64,000 bases of DNA from Devosia riboflavina (GCF_000743575.1 NZ_JQGC01000006.1:186001-250000); one strand, 5' to 3'. Positions 26,247 through 35,588 are shown, counted from the stretch's first letter. The notes: generated by a model not told the origin, from the sequence alone. Made by a program: numbers and translations.

Positions 26247-26738
26247 TCAGCGTGCAGCGACCGCCGCGGCGAGCTTGGCCGGGACCGACAGCACGGCCTT
26301 GATCTCTGCAACGCGCTCGGACGTGTAAAAATCTGTCTCGTGCAGCATGTTGACCGTGCCGACCAGTTCGCCGCCAAGGATGACGGGCATGTTCACCACG
26401 GACTGGCAGCCGAGCGAGTTGATCAGCTCATAGTCCGGAAACACCTTGGCAATGTCTTCGATGGTGTTGGCGACGAAATAGGCGTGCTGCTTGTGTACGA
26501 TGTCGAACCAGGCGTCATAGTGGATCGGCTTGGTGCCCGAAGTCGGGTAGCTGACGGCATCGCTGGTATAGGCGCGACGAGCCAGCTCGTTGGTCATGTC
26601 GACGGTCATATAGGTGAAAAGCTTCACGCCCACGGTCGCTTCGGTCAGCGTCTGCAGCGCAGCAAACGCCGCCTCGACTCCCCTAGCCTCGGCAATAGCC
26701 ACATCAAATGCGGCGAGGGCGGCGGAATGGTCAGTCAT
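26247..26738 (-). CDS. GAF domain-containing protein
   Basis: 163 residues starting MTDHSAALAAFD; the open frame upstream runs through a repeat and is not counted. A single GAF-like domain covers most of the protein (VGVKLFTYMTVDM, then SLGCQSVVNMPVILGGELVGTVNMLHET and a C-terminal amphipathic helix). GAF domains bind small molecules; no output domain is attached, so sensing or binding is likely, but a free-methionine-sulfoxide-reductase-like role cannot be excluded. It is downstream of the peptide importer genes on the same strand, separated by repeat B2. Confidence 0.7.
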   Translation of the reverse strand: MTDHSAALAAFDVAIAEARGVEAAFAALQTLTEATVGVKLFTYMTVDMTNELARRAYTSDAVSYPTSGTKPIHYDAWFDIVHKQHAYFVANTIEDIAKVFPDYELINSLGCQSVVNMPVILGGELVGTVNMLHETDFYTSERVAEIKAVLSVPAKLAAAVAAR

Positions 26739-26797
26739 TCGAATAGTCCTTAAATTATTGAATTGGGGCAGGGCGCGGCGGCATTCACCGGCCCGGC

Positions 26798-26890
26798 ACC
26801 CCCCTCGACGGGGGAGGATGGGAGGGGGTGCGGAAGCCACAATATCCGGGCTCTCATCCCCCTCCTCAACCCTCCCCGCAAGGGGGAGGG
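26798..26890. repeat. Palindromic intergenic repeat, family B, copy B2
   Basis: Two CCCCCTC..GAGGGGG-type segments, starting accccctcgacgggggagg and ending ccctccccgcaagggggagg. Similar to copies B1 and B3. It lies between the end of the DppF-like gene and the GAF gene. Confidence 0.65.
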
Positions 26891-26907
26891 TGCAGATCGA
26901 GTTCGAC

Positions 26908-27639
26908 CTATGCGGCCGTCGCGGCGAGCAATTCGCGCGAATAGGGCTCCTTGAGGTCGCCCTGCTTGAGCTGGGCGACGTCGGCAATCTCGACGATCCG
27001 GCCGTGGCGCATCACGGCGAGGCGGTCGCAGAGGAAGCTCACGACGGGCAGGTTATGCGTCACCATGAGGAAGGTGAGGTTCTGTTCCCGGCGCAGGCGC
27101 TTGAGAAGGTTCAGAATTTCCGCCTGCACCGACACGTCGAGGGCCGAAGTTGGCTCATCGAGCAACAGCACCTTGGGCTCAAGCATCAGCGCCCGCGCAA
27201 TGGCGACACGCTGGCGTTGTCCACCCGAAAGCTGGTGCGGGAAGCGGAAGCGGAAACGCTGGTCGAGCCCGACTTGCTTCAGCACCGCTTCGACCCGCTC
27301 GCCGCGATTGCCGATGCCGTGGATGGCCAGCGGCTCGGAGAGCGCGGAGTCGATAGTTTTGCGCGGGTGCAGCGAACCATAGGGGTCCTGAAACACCATC
27401 TGCACGGTGCGCGACACATTGCGATCAACGCCATGGGTGCGCGGCTTGCCCAGCACCGAGATTTCGCCGGTCCATTCCGGAGCCAGCCCGGCAATGGCGC
27501 GGAGGATCGTCGACTTGCCCGAACCGCTTTCGCCCACAAGGGCAAAGCTCTCGCCTTCCGGCACGTCGAGGTTCACCCCATGCACGACTTTGGTGTCGCC
27601 GTAGGAAATGTCGAGATTCTTGAGGGTAAGTGCGCTCAT
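26908..27639 (-). CDS. Peptide ABC transporter ATP-binding protein, DppF type
   Basis: 243 residues. ABC motifs are Walker [12 protein letters not shown], signature LSGGQRQRVAIARAL, Walker [13 protein letters not shown] and H-loop MVTHNLPVV. The start at 27639 is chosen because its ATG overlaps the stop of the DppD-like gene (ATGA); a start 12 nt upstream is possible. It is shorter than many DppF proteins and lacks the usual C-terminal oligopeptide_ABC extension, ending soon after the nucleotide-binding domain. It is the last transporter gene of the minus-strand arm. Confidence 0.86.
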   Translation of the reverse strand: MSALTLKNLDISYGDTKVVHGVNLDVPEGESFALVGESGSGKSTILRAIAGLAPEWTGEISVLGKPRTHGVDRNVSRTVQMVFQDPYGSLHPRKTIDSALSEPLAIHGIGNRGERVEAVLKQVGLDQRFRFRFPHQLSGGQRQRVAIARALMLEPKVLLLDEPTSALDVSVQAEILNLLKRLRREQNLTFLMVTHNLPVVSFLCDRLAVMRHGRIVEIADVAQLKQGDLKEPYSRELLAATAA

Positions 27640-28472
27640 GTGCCCGCCCATTGTGTCCGGTCGAGCACCGGCAATTCGTCGCGTGTTTCGTCAATCACCG
27701 GCATGGCCGCAAGCAGGCCCCGCGTATAGGGATGCTGCGCCTTGTCGAGTTGCCCCGCCGCGCATTCTTCCACCACGCGCCCGGCATTCATCACGAGGAT
27801 GCGGTCGCAATAGCGGCTCACCAGCGCCAGGTCGTGGCTGATCAGGATCAGCCCCATGCCTTTTCGCGTGACGAGATCATCGATGATATCGAGCACCTGC
27901 GCCTGCACCGAAACGTCGAGCGCCGAAGTCGGCTCGTCGGCGATGAGCAGTTCGGGCTCGGGGATCAGCATCATGGCGATCATGATGCGCTGGCCCATGC
28001 CGCCCGACACTTCGTGCGGATAGAGCTTGGCCACGCGCTCGGGATCGTTGATGCGCACGGCAACAAGCATATCGAGAATGCGCTGCTGCACTTCCTTACG
28101 GCCGAGCTTCTGATGCGTCACCAGGGCTTCAGCGATCTGCTCGCCCACGGTCATCACCGGATTGAGCGAGAATTTCGGGTCCTGCATGACCATGGAAATG
28201 CGGGCGCCGCGAATGGCGCGCATCTGCTTTTCGTTCTGGTCGAGGATATCGATCCCTTCAAAACGCAGCTTGTCGGCGATCACTTCACCCGGCTTGCGGA
28301 TGAGTTTTAAAATTGACCGGCCAGTCATCGACTTGCCCGATCCGCTCTCGCCCACAATGCCCAGCCGCTCGCGGCCGAGGGTGAAGGACAGGCCCTTCAC
28401 AACCTCGACGCGACCGGAATGGGTCGGAAACGAAACGCGGAGATTTTCGACTTCGAGGAGGGGGGCGCTCAT
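27636..28472 (-). CDS. Peptide ABC transporter ATP-binding protein, DppD type
   Basis: 278 residues. Walker [31 protein letters not shown], signature [15 protein letters not shown], Walker [13 protein letters not shown] and the C-terminal [12 protein letters not shown] motif of oligopeptide/dipeptide ATPases. It works with the DppF-like protein as a heterodimer on the cytoplasmic face. It overlaps both neighbours by 4 nt, so stoichiometry is likely held by translational coupling. Confidence 0.88.
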   Translation of the reverse strand: MSAPLLEVENLRVSFPTHSGRVEVVKGLSFTLGRERLGIVGESGSGKSMTGRSILKLIRKPGEVIADKLRFEGIDILDQNEKQMRAIRGARISMVMQDPKFSLNPVMTVGEQIAEALVTHQKLGRKEVQQRILDMLVAVRINDPERVAKLYPHEVSGGMGQRIMIAMMLIPEPELLIADEPTSALDVSVQAQVLDIIDDLVTRKGMGLILISHDLALVSRYCDRILVMNAGRVVEECAAGQLDKAQHPYTRGLLAAMPVIDETRDELPVLDRTQWAGT

Positions 28473-29371
28473 GACTTACCCTCGCTCTTGGGATCGAGCA
28501 CATCGCGCAGACCATCGCCGAGGAAGCAGAAGCCGAGCGAGACGATGATGATGGCAAAGCCGGGCATGGTCGCGACCCACCACTGATCGAGAATGAAGGT
28601 ACGGCCACGCGAAATCATCGCGCCCCATTCCGGCAGCGGCGGTTGTGCGCCAAGGCCGATAAAGCCAAGGCCAGCTGCGGTGAGGATGACGCCAGCCATG
28701 TCGAGCGTCACGCGCACGATCATCGACGAGGTGCAAAGCGGCAGGATGTGCTGCACGATCACCCGGATAGGCCCACCACCGGCCAGCTGCACGGCCGAGA
28801 TATATTCCGCATTGCGGATGGTCAGCGTTTCAGCGCGGGCGATACGCGCATAAGCCGGCCACGAGGTGATGGCGATGGCGATGATGGCATTGTTGATGCC
28901 AGGCCCGAGCGCCGCGACGAAAGCCAGCGCCAGGATCAATTTCGGCAGCGACAGGAAGATGTCGGTAAAACCCATCAGCACGCGATCGACCCAGCCACCG
29001 AAATAGCCGGAAATGGCACCGATCAAGAGCCCCAGCGGCGCCGAGATCAGTGCCACCAGCAGGACGATGGTGAGGGTGATCTGCGAACCCCAGACGACAC
29101 GCGAGAAGATATCGCGGCCAAGCTCATCCGTACCCATCCAGTTGACGCCCGATGGCGGCAGGAGGCGCTGGCTCAGGTTCTGTCCGGTCGGCGAAAACGG
29201 CGCGATCCAAGGCGCAAACAAGGCCGTCAGCAGCAGGACGAGGATGATCACTCCGCCCAGCACGGAAAGCGGATTGCGGAGGAGGGCGGTGAATACCCGA
29301 TAGGCCCGCCCGGCATTGGCCTGCCAGCGCGAAGTGGGGGAGTCGGCGAGAAGCCAGTCACGCGTCGTCAT
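28469..29371 (-). CDS. Peptide ABC transporter permease, DppC type
   Basis: 300 residues; N-terminal OppC_N segment ([28 protein letters not shown]) followed by a five-helix BPD_transp_1 domain with [20 protein letters not shown] and the EAA-like [19 protein letters not shown]. Inner-membrane partner of the DppB-like protein. The 142-nt gap from that gene contains repeat C1. Dipeptide or short peptide uptake is the family role; the nearby M24 peptidase fits. Confidence 0.88.
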   Translation of the reverse strand: MTTRDWLLADSPTSRWQANAGRAYRVFTALLRNPLSVLGGVIILVLLLTALFAPWIAPFSPTGQNLSQRLLPPSGVNWMGTDELGRDIFSRVVWGSQITLTIVLLVALISAPLGLLIGAISGYFGGWVDRVLMGFTDIFLSLPKLILALAFVAALGPGINNAIIAIAITSWPAYARIARAETLTIRNAEYISAVQLAGGGPIRVIVQHILPLCTSSMIVRVTLDMAGVILTAAGLGFIGLGAQPPLPEWGAMISRGRTFILDQWWVATMPGFAIIIVSLGFCFLGDGLRDVLDPKSEGKS

Positions 29372-29400
29372 TGTGCGGGCTCCAGATTCTCACTCCGCGT

Positions 29401-29484
29401 GTCACCCTCGGGCTTGACCCGAGGGGACTGTACTTGATTGGGCATCGCAAAGTGCAGAGCCCTCGGGTCAAGCCCGAGGGTGAC
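29401..29484. repeat. Palindromic intergenic repeat, family C, copy C1
   Basis: 84 bp with long inverted ends: left gtcaccctcgggcttgaccc, right reading back as the complement (gggtcaagcccgagggtgac). The arms are separated by about 35 nt of unrelated spacer. Other copies are at 48990-49076 and 61306-61389. Inside the operon it could act as a processing or attenuation hairpin. Confidence 0.8.
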
Positions 29485-29513
29485 GACCTGTGGTTGTTGC
29501 AAAATTGAGGCCA

Positions 29514-30587
29514 TTAGCGAGCCCTCGGATCGAGGACGCGATAGAGCACGTCCGAAACTTTATTGATGACGATGAAAACAGCGCCGATGACCAGCGTCGA
29601 GCCGAGTACCGCGTTCATGTCGGCATTGAGCAGGGCCGTCGTCAGGTAATTACCGATGCCGGGCCAGGAAAAGACTGTCTCGATCATCACCGAGCCTTCG
29701 AGCAGCCCGGCATAGGAGAGGCCGATAACCGTGATCAGCGGCACGCGGATCGGATTGAAAGCATGGCGCCAGATAACGATCCGCTCCGGCACGCCCTTGA
29801 CGCGGGCGGTGGTGACGAATTCCTGGCTCAGCTGGTCGAGCATGAAGCTGCGCGTCATGCGGGCGATATAGGCGAGGCTGAAAAAGCCCAGCACGGAAGC
29901 CGGCAGCACGATATGCCAGACCGCGTTCCAGAAAATGTCGAACTCGCCCTGTACAAGACTGTCGATCAGGATCATGCCGGTGATGGGGGTGACGAGGCCA
30001 TCATAAAAGATGTCCAGACGGCCCGGTCCACCAACCCAGCGCAGCCGCGCGTAAAACAGCGCAAGACCGACAAGCCCAAGCCAGAAGGCAGGCACCGAAT
30101 AGCCGAGGAGGCCCACGACGCGGATGGCCTGGTCGAGCCAGGAGCCCTGTCGCGCCGCGGCGGTCACACCGAGCGGCACGCCGATGGCGACGCCGATGAG
30201 AATGCCCAGCGTCGCCATTTCGAATGTCGCGGGGAAGAAGCGGCTGAGATCGTCGGCCACGGCGCGGCCGGTCGACACAGACATGCCCAGATTGCCGGTG
30301 AAGACATTGCCGACGTAACTGATGAACTGCATGTAGAGCGGCTGATCGAGCCCCATGGCGATCTTGGCCGCATCATACTGCGCCTGCGTCGCGCGGTCGC
30401 CGACCACGGCAAGCACTGGATCGATCGGGATCACGCGCCCGATGAAGAAGGTGATAGCCAATAGGCCCAGAAAAGTGAGGAAAAGCGTGACGAGAAAGGT
30501 CACGACGGCACCGATCTGTCGTCTCGTACGCTTGCTCGTTAGTTTTTCTGGCGGTGGCGAGGTCAGCGCCGGCTGTTCAGTCGTCAC
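29514..30587 (-). CDS. Peptide ABC transporter permease, DppB type
   Basis: 357 residues from a GTG start with AGAGGA about 6 nt upstream. Six membrane helices; the N-terminus (~40 residues) is an extra polar tail before the first helix. BPD_transp_1 features are FFPATFEMATLGILIGVAIGVPLGV and the EAA loop TARVKGVPERIVIWRHAFNP. It is the first gene of the minus-strand arm, divergent from the XRE-cupin regulator across 129 bp, where an inverted repeat lies at 30611-30653. Confidence 0.88.
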   Translation of the reverse strand: MTTEQPALTSPPPEKLTSKRTRRQIGAVVTFLVTLFLTFLGLLAITFFIGRVIPIDPVLAVVGDRATQAQYDAAKIAMGLDQPLYMQFISYVGNVFTGNLGMSVSTGRAVADDLSRFFPATFEMATLGILIGVAIGVPLGVTAAARQGSWLDQAIRVVGLLGYSVPAFWLGLVGLALFYARLRWVGGPGRLDIFYDGLVTPITGMILIDSLVQGEFDIFWNAVWHIVLPASVLGFFSLAYIARMTRSFMLDQLSQEFVTTARVKGVPERIVIWRHAFNPIRVPLITVIGLSYAGLLEGSVMIETVFSWPGIGNYLTTALLNADMNAVLGSTLVIGAVFIVINKVSDVLYRVLDPRAR

Positions 30588-30610
30588 ACGAAATCCTCTT
30601 GTAATAACAG

Positions 30611-30653
30611 GGTTTTACTTCCGCAGGATCCGTTACCTGCAGGTTGCAAAACC
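30611..30653. promoter_or_regulatory. Candidate operator between peptide importer arms
   Basis: Imperfect inverted repeat: GGTTTT...CC.GCAGG on the left and CCTGC.GG...AAAACC on the right, spanning 43 bp, with an inner GCAGG/CCTGC core. It sits 24 nt from the dppB-like GTG and 64 nt from the regulator ATG. The XRE-cupin protein encoded beside it is the natural candidate to bind here. Confidence 0.4.
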
Positions 30654-30716
30654 TTCACATTTCGCTTTCACCATACAAGAAACTTTGCTTATATCAAAAA
30701 AATTTTGGTGGGATGG

Positions 30717-31391
30717 ATGGCGCAAACTGCACTTGCAGAGGTCGAGCAGGGGCACCCGAAGGTGGGTGCGCTCATTCGTGCGCGCCGCCGCCAGCAGCAT
30801 ATGACGCTGATGGACCTGGGCGCCGCCGCGGAAGTTTCCGTCGGCTATCTCAGCCAGGTCGAGCGCGACCATGCCACGCCCTCCCTCGGCACGCTCGCCC
30901 AGATCGCGCGGGCGCTCGGTGTTTCCATCGAATATTTCGTTTCCGCTCCGGCGCCGCACAATGCGCTGACGCGGGCAGGCGACCGCAACCGCTTCTCGCT
31001 CGATGGTTCGTCCATCATCTATGAGCGCCTCGGCGCCGACTTCCCCGGCAATCAGCTTTCAAGCTTCATCATGCTCGTGCCGCCCGGCTATCGTTCGGAA
31101 ACGGTGTCGCATGAAGGCGAGGAAATCCTCTACGTGCTCGAAGGAGCCATCACCCAGCGCCTCGATGGCGAGGAGATGGTGATGAGCGCCGGGGATAGCC
31201 TCCATTTCCGCGGCAATCGCCCGCATTCCTGGTCAAACCATACCGATCAGCCTGCCAAGCTCCTCTGGACGGGAACGCTTGCACTCTTCCGCTCCACGGC
31301 GCGTCCGTCGCGCCAGGTGGTGGCGAAAGCAAAACCCGGCATCAACAAGCCGGTTCGAAAAAAAGTCACTTCAAAGGAGAAACGCACATGA
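30717..31391 (+). CDS. XRE-family transcriptional regulator with C-terminal cupin
   Basis: 224 residues. An N-terminal XRE helix-turn-helix (about 15-75: VGALIRARRRQQHMTLMDLG then VSVGYLSQVERDHATPSLGT) is followed by a cupin_2 barrel (about 140-205: GEEILYVLEGAITQRLDGEE and RPHSWSNHT). This class senses a small ligand through the cupin and controls adjacent catabolic genes. The ATG at 30717 is used; TTG 30705 and GTG 30708 are in-frame alternatives. It overlaps the peptide-binding protein gene by ATGA and faces the permease arm, so it probably controls both arms. Confidence 0.87.
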   Translation: MAQTALAEVEQGHPKVGALIRARRRQQHMTLMDLGAAAEVSVGYLSQVERDHATPSLGTLAQIARALGVSIEYFVSAPAPHNALTRAGDRNRFSLDGSSIIYERLGADFPGNQLSSFIMLVPPGYRSETVSHEGEEILYVLEGAITQRLDGEEMVMSAGDSLHFRGNRPHSWSNHTDQPAKLLWTGTLALFRSTARPSRQVVAKAKPGINKPVRKKVTSKEKRT

Positions 31392-32977
31392 AACTCTTCC
31401 GCGCCGCCCTTCTGGCGTCTGCGCTCAGCCTGCCGCTGGCAGCGGGCGCCGTCTACGCCGCGACCCCGGCCGATGCCCTGGTGATCGCCCAGAACATCGA
31501 CGACATCGTTGCGCTCGATCCGGCACAGGCCTATGAATTCTCGGCTGGCGAAATCAACGCCAATCTCTATGACCATCTGGTGCAGTACGCCGCCGAGGAC
31601 ACCACCGTTCTCGCCCCCGGCCTTGCATCGGAATGGACTGCCGACGAAGCCGCCAAGTCGCTGACCTTCACCATGCGCGAAGGCGCCACCTTCGCCTCGG
31701 GCAACCCGGTCCGCGCCGAAGACGTGCACTATTCCTTCAAGCGCGTCATCGCGCTGAACCTGACCCCGGCCTTCATCCTGACCCAGCTCGGCTGGACTCC
31801 GGAAAACATCGACGAGATGGTCACCGTTGACGGCAACACCGTCACCGTGAAGTGGACCGGCGATTTCGCTTCGGCCTTCGTGCTGAACGTGCTCGCTGCC
31901 CGCCCGGCCGCCATCGTCGACGAAGTGCTGGTTTCCCAGCATGTGACCGGCGAAGACTGGGGCAATGCCTGGCTCAACACCAACTCGGCTGGTTCCGGCC
32001 CGTTCGTCTTGACCGACTACCGCCCGGCCGAGCTCGTTCGCCTCACCGCCAACGAAACCTATTTCGGTGGCGCTCCGGCCATGAAGCAGGTTCTCATCCG
32101 TCACGTTGCCGAAGCCGCGACCCAGCAGTTGCTGCTGACCTCGGGCGACGTCGACATGGCCAAGAACCTGACCCCCGATCAGATCGCCGCTCTTCCGGCA
32201 GATACGGTCAAGGTCGAGTCCTACCCGCAGGCCGCCGTCCACTTCCTGTCGTTCAACCAGAAGACGGAATCGCTGACCCCGCCGGCCGTCTGGGAAGCCG
32301 CACGTTACCTCGTCGACTATGACGGGATGACCGAGACCTTCCTCAAGGGCCAGATGGAAAAGCACCAGGCCTTCTGGCCCAAGGGCTTCCCCGGCTCCTA
32401 TGACGAAACGCCGTATTCCTACGACGTCGAAAAGGCCAAGCAGATCCTGGCTGACGCCGGCATCCAGACCCCAATCAACGTCACCCTCGACGTGATCAAC
32501 TCGACCCCGTTCACCGACATTGCCCAGTCGCTGCAGGCTGGCTTTGCCGAAGCCGGCATCAACTTCGAAATCCTGCCCGGCACCGGCGCTCAGGTGATCA
32601 CCAAGTACCGTGAACGTACCCACGAAGCCATGCTGCTTTACTGGGGCCCGGACTTCATGGACCCGCACTCGAATGCCAAGGCTTTCGCCTACAATTCGAA
32701 CAATGCGGACGACAACTACACCGCGACCACGACCTGGCGTAACGCCTGGGCTGTGCCGGCCGAGATGAACGACGAAGTCAACGCCGCTCTCGCCGAAGCC
32801 GACCAGACCAAGCGCAACGAGCTTTATGTCGACCTGCAGAAGAAGGTTCAGGCCGAAAGCCCGATCGTCATCATGTTCCAGGCCGAACTGCAGATCGGCA
32901 TGGCCAACAATGTCGAAGGCTATGTCAACGGCTCCAACTCGGACTTTGTCTACTACCGTCTCGTGACGAAGCAGTAA
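31388..32977 (+). CDS. Peptide ABC transporter substrate-binding protein (SBP family 5)
   Basis: 529 residues, typical DppA/OppA length. A Sec signal (MKLFRAALLASALSLPLAAG, cleavage near VYAA) is followed by SBP_bac_5 blocks: LDPAQAYEFSAGEINANLYD, SWTF-like LTFTMREGATFASGNPV, and the late LYVDLQKKVQAESPIVIMFQ. Periplasmic receptor for peptides or a similar ligand. Its start overlaps the regulator stop by 4 nt, an arrangement that ties receptor output directly to regulator translation. The permeases and ATPases are on the divergent arm. Confidence 0.88.
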   Translation: MKLFRAALLASALSLPLAAGAVYAATPADALVIAQNIDDIVALDPAQAYEFSAGEINANLYDHLVQYAAEDTTVLAPGLASEWTADEAAKSLTFTMREGATFASGNPVRAEDVHYSFKRVIALNLTPAFILTQLGWTPENIDEMVTVDGNTVTVKWTGDFASAFVLNVLAARPAAIVDEVLVSQHVTGEDWGNAWLNTNSAGSGPFVLTDYRPAELVRLTANETYFGGAPAMKQVLIRHVAEAATQQLLLTSGDVDMAKNLTPDQIAALPADTVKVESYPQAAVHFLSFNQKTESLTPPAVWEAARYLVDYDGMTETFLKGQMEKHQAFWPKGFPGSYDETPYSYDVEKAKQILADAGIQTPINVTLDVINSTPFTDIAQSLQAGFAEAGINFEILPGTGAQVITKYRERTHEAMLLYWGPDFMDPHSNAKAFAYNSNNADDNYTATTTWRNAWAVPAEMNDEVNAALAEADQTKRNELYVDLQKKVQAESPIVIMFQAELQIGMANNVEGYVNGSNSDFVYYRLVTKQ

Positions 32978-32995
32978 GCCGAAACTTCACCCCCA

Positions 32996-33070
32996 TCGTC
33001 ACCACCGGGCTTGTCCCGGTGGTCCATGCGGAGGCGAGATGGATTGCCGGGACAAGCCCGGCAATGACGA
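32996..33070. repeat. Palindromic intergenic repeat, family D
   Basis: Two adjacent hairpins: accaccgggcttgtcccggtggt and attgccgggacaagcccggcaat, with outer tcgtca/tgacga ends. It is in the 371-nt gap after the peptide-binding protein, which otherwise holds repeat B4 and about 120 nt of low-information sequence with no gene that I can support. Confidence 0.7.
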
Positions 33071-33193
33071 CAAACGGGGAATTTTTCCGCGGGGCCAAAA
33101 TCCCGCGGTCACCAATGGCGGCGATTGTCCCTCGGTCGCCGCCTGCGGAGCCGGGCACCTCCTCCCGCTCGGCTCCGCCCTTTTTACCCGTAG

Positions 33194-33315
33194 ACCCCTC
33201 ACCCTAACCCTCTCCCCAGAGGGGCGAGGGGACTAGATCGAGCGTTTGGCAAGATTTGTCCTTAAGCACCGATCTGATCCCCTCGCCCCTCTGGGGAGAG
33301 GGCTAGGGTGAGGGG
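33194..33315. repeat. Long-armed palindromic repeat, family B, copy B4
   Basis: Two 38-bp arms, starting cccctcaccctaaccctctc on the left and complementary on the right except for one base, enclose about 45 nt. Each arm also contains its own ctccccagaggggcgag hairpin. It ends 33 nt before the M24 peptidase ATG, close enough to influence its expression. In RNA it would make a very stable cruciform. Confidence 0.8.
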
Positions 33316-33348
33316 CCTCACAGCGCCCACGAATTTCTGAGACCGATA

Positions 33349-34449
33349 ATGAACTCCACGCTCACCACCCGCATGGCCAATCTCCGTCGCCGCATGGCCG
33401 AGACTGCAACCGATCTCGTCGCCATCGGCCCTTCGAGCCACATGCGCTGGCTGGCTGATCTTTCGCCCCATGGCGATGAGCGCCCCGTCATGCTGCTGGT
33501 CAGCCAGACCTATGCCGGTTTCCTCATGCCCGCGCTCAATGTTGATTCTTCGCGCCAGCACACCGATCTGCCCTTTTTCCCCTGGGCCGATGCCGAAGGC
33601 CCGAGTGCCGCGCTCGAACAGCTCATCGAAGCGACGGGCATTTCGCGCGCAAATCCCTCTGTCGTGCTCGACGAAACCATGCGCGCCGATTTCGCCCTGC
33701 TGCTGCTCGATGCGCTGCCGGGCGCCAAGCGCCGCTTCACCCAGGACACGGTCGGTTACCTCCGCTCGCGCAAGGACGAGGCCGAATACAAGGCCATCAA
33801 GGCCGCGCACCTGCTCAACGACCGCGCCGTCACGGCCGCCTTTGCAGCGCTAAAGCCGGGCATGACCGAGGTGGAAGTCGCTGAGTTCATCGGCGAATTC
33901 TACAAGGCCAATGGCGCGACCACTGAATTCTGCTCGGTTTGCTTCGGCCCCAACGGCGCTTTCCCGCATCACCACACCGGCTCGACCCAGCTCAAGGCCG
34001 GCGACGCCGTGCTCATAGACACCGGCTGCCGCCTCGATGGCTATCCGTCCGACATGACCCGTATGGGCTATTTCCAGTCGGCGCCGGAAGGCTATGGCCA
34101 GATCCACTCGATCATCGACCGCGCCGTGGAAGCCGCCATTGCTGCCGCAAAACCCGGTGTCGTCGCCAGTGACGTCGACAAGGCCGCGCGCGACGTCATC
34201 ACCGCCGCCGGCTATGGCCCCAACTTCCTGCACCGCACCGGCCATGGCCTCGGCATCGACGTGCATGAAGCGCCATACATCACCGGCACCAGCGAAACCG
34301 TGCTCGACGAGGGCATGGTCTTCTCCATCGAGCCGGGCATTTACCTCCAGGGCAAGTTCGGCCTGCGCCTCGAAGAGATCGTCATCATCCGCAATGGCAA
34401 AGCCGAAATCTTCTCGGAAATGCCGCGCACGGCCGTCGCTGCGGGCTGA
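33349..34449 (+). CDS. M24 family Xaa-Pro peptidase
   Basis: 366 residues: an N-terminal creatinase_N domain (about 1-130) and a pita-bread M24 domain. Metal ligands are visible in LIDTGCRLDGYPSDMTR (two Asp), RTGHGLGIDVHEAPYI (His), FSIEPGIYL (Glu) and LRLEEIVII (Glu). It cleaves N-terminal residues preceding proline in the cytoplasm, using two metal ions. Lying just after the peptide receptor gene, it could process imported peptides. The GNAT gene starts within its stop codon (TGATG). Confidence 0.9.
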   Translation: MNSTLTTRMANLRRRMAETATDLVAIGPSSHMRWLADLSPHGDERPVMLLVSQTYAGFLMPALNVDSSRQHTDLPFFPWADAEGPSAALEQLIEATGISRANPSVVLDETMRADFALLLLDALPGAKRRFTQDTVGYLRSRKDEAEYKAIKAAHLLNDRAVTAAFAALKPGMTEVEVAEFIGEFYKANGATTEFCSVCFGPNGAFPHHHTGSTQLKAGDAVLIDTGCRLDGYPSDMTRMGYFQSAPEGYGQIHSIIDRAVEAAIAAAKPGVVASDVDKAARDVITAAGYGPNFLHRTGHGLGIDVHEAPYITGTSETVLDEGMVFSIEPGIYLQGKFGLRLEEIVIIRNGKAEIFSEMPRTAVAAG

Positions 34450-34958
34450 TGTCTCCGGTTCTGGAAACAGAGCGCCTCATCCTCCGTCGTCATCAGGTCT
34501 CGGATTTCGAAGCCTGTTGCCGGCTCTGGGGTAGTGAAGAGGTGACCCGCTACATCGGTGGTCGCCCCAGCACTTCAGAAGAAGTCTGGTCGCGCATCCT
34601 GCGCTACGCCGGCCATTGGGACCTGCTCGGCTACGGCTACTTTGCTGTCGTCGAAAGACAATCCGGCGCCTTGATCGGTGAATTCGGCCTCGCCGATTTT
34701 CGCCGAGCCATCGACCCGCCGCTGAGAGACCCCGAAGCTGGCTGGGTGTTGCATCCCGACTTCCACGGCAAGGGTTTTGCCGCCGAGGCGCTTATGGCGC
34801 TGCTCGCCTGGGCAGATGCGCAAGACATGGCGCGCACCTGCTGCCTGATCGACCCTGAAAACATGCCCTCGCTGCGCCTCGCCAAACGCATGGGCTATGT
34901 CGAGGAGGGGACGGTCACCTACCACGACAAGCCGTCGATTTTGCTGGTGCGGGGCTAA
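34449..34958 (+). CDS. GNAT acetyltransferase, RimJ/RimL type
   Basis: 169 residues beginning LETERLILRRHQVSDFEACC, the typical start of the acetyltransf_3 (RimJ/L-like) group. The acetyl-CoA loop is HPDFHGKGFAAEAL, and ENMPSLRLAKRMGYVEEGT completes the fold. The substrate may be a protein N-terminus, a small amine or an antibiotic; nothing distinguishes these. One-base overlap with the M24 gene suggests co-translation. Confidence 0.85.
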   Translation: MSPVLETERLILRRHQVSDFEACCRLWGSEEVTRYIGGRPSTSEEVWSRILRYAGHWDLLGYGYFAVVERQSGALIGEFGLADFRRAIDPPLRDPEAGWVLHPDFHGKGFAAEALMALLAWADAQDMARTCCLIDPENMPSLRLAKRMGYVEEGTVTYHDKPSILLVRG

Positions 34959-34980
34959 CACAGGCCTTCGGGCTCGCCAC

Positions 34981-35086
34981 ACCCCCACCCTCATTCGCTC
35001 CCCACAAGGGGGAGGGATGCGTAAGCTCAGCCGCCTCGGTTCCTTCGTCTCCCTCCCCCTTGTGGGGAGGGATCAAGGGTGGGGGT
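34981..35086. repeat. Palindromic intergenic repeat, family B, copy B3
   Basis: Begins acccccaccctcattcgctc and ends gggatcaagggtgggggt, with inner ctccccacaagggggag and ctcccccttgtggggag arms that are mutually complementary. Very similar to B1. It separates the convergent GNAT and SRPBCC genes and may help terminate both. Confidence 0.75.
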
Positions 35087-35111
35087 GCGATGCCCCCAAA
35101 TGAACAGGCAA

Positions 35112-35588
35112 TCAAAGCCCCTTCGCGACTTCCTCGAGCTGTGCGGCACAAAGCCCCCAGCCTTCGTGAAAACCCATCTTTTCGTGGGCTTCCTTGTCTT
35201 CCTTGGCCCAGTGCCGGGCGACGGCGGTGTAGCGGGTCTTGCCGCCTTCATCGTCGAAGGTCAGGACACAGGTGAAGAACGGTTTTCCCGAGGGCTTCCA
35301 GTCGCCGACAAAGGCGTCGGTGAAGACCAGCTTCTTGTTTGGCACGACTTCGAGATACTGGCCCGGATTGGGATATTCATTGCCCGCCTCGTCGGCCATC
35401 ACCACGACATTGCCCCCGCCGGGGCGCAGGTCGAGCGTGACGCGCGGCGTGCTCCACGGCTTTGGCGCGAACCACTTCTTCATCAGCTCCGGATCGGTCC
35501 AGCAGCTGTAGACCGCGGCCGGCGATGCGTCGATCAGGCGGGTGAGAACGAGGTCGCGTTCATTATCGATAGTGTTGTCGGTGCTCAT
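35112..35588 (-). CDS. SRPBCC/AHSA1-domain protein
   Basis: 158 residues from ATG 35588. The START-like AHSA1 fold is evident: LTRLIDASPAAVYSCWTDPE, LMKKWFAPKPW, GKPFFTCVLTFDDEGGKT and the C-terminal HEGWGLCAAQLEEVAKGL. Members bind hydrophobic ligands or act beside ArsR regulators; here no ArsR gene adjoins. It is divergent from the beta-mannosidase across 138 bp. Exact role unknown. Confidence 0.85.
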   Translation of the reverse strand: MSTDNTIDNERDLVLTRLIDASPAAVYSCWTDPELMKKWFAPKPWSTPRVTLDLRPGGGNVVVMADEAGNEYPNPGQYLEVVPNKKLVFTDAFVGDWKPSGKPFFTCVLTFDDEGGKTRYTAVARHWAKEDKEAHEKMGFHEGWGLCAAQLEEVAKGL

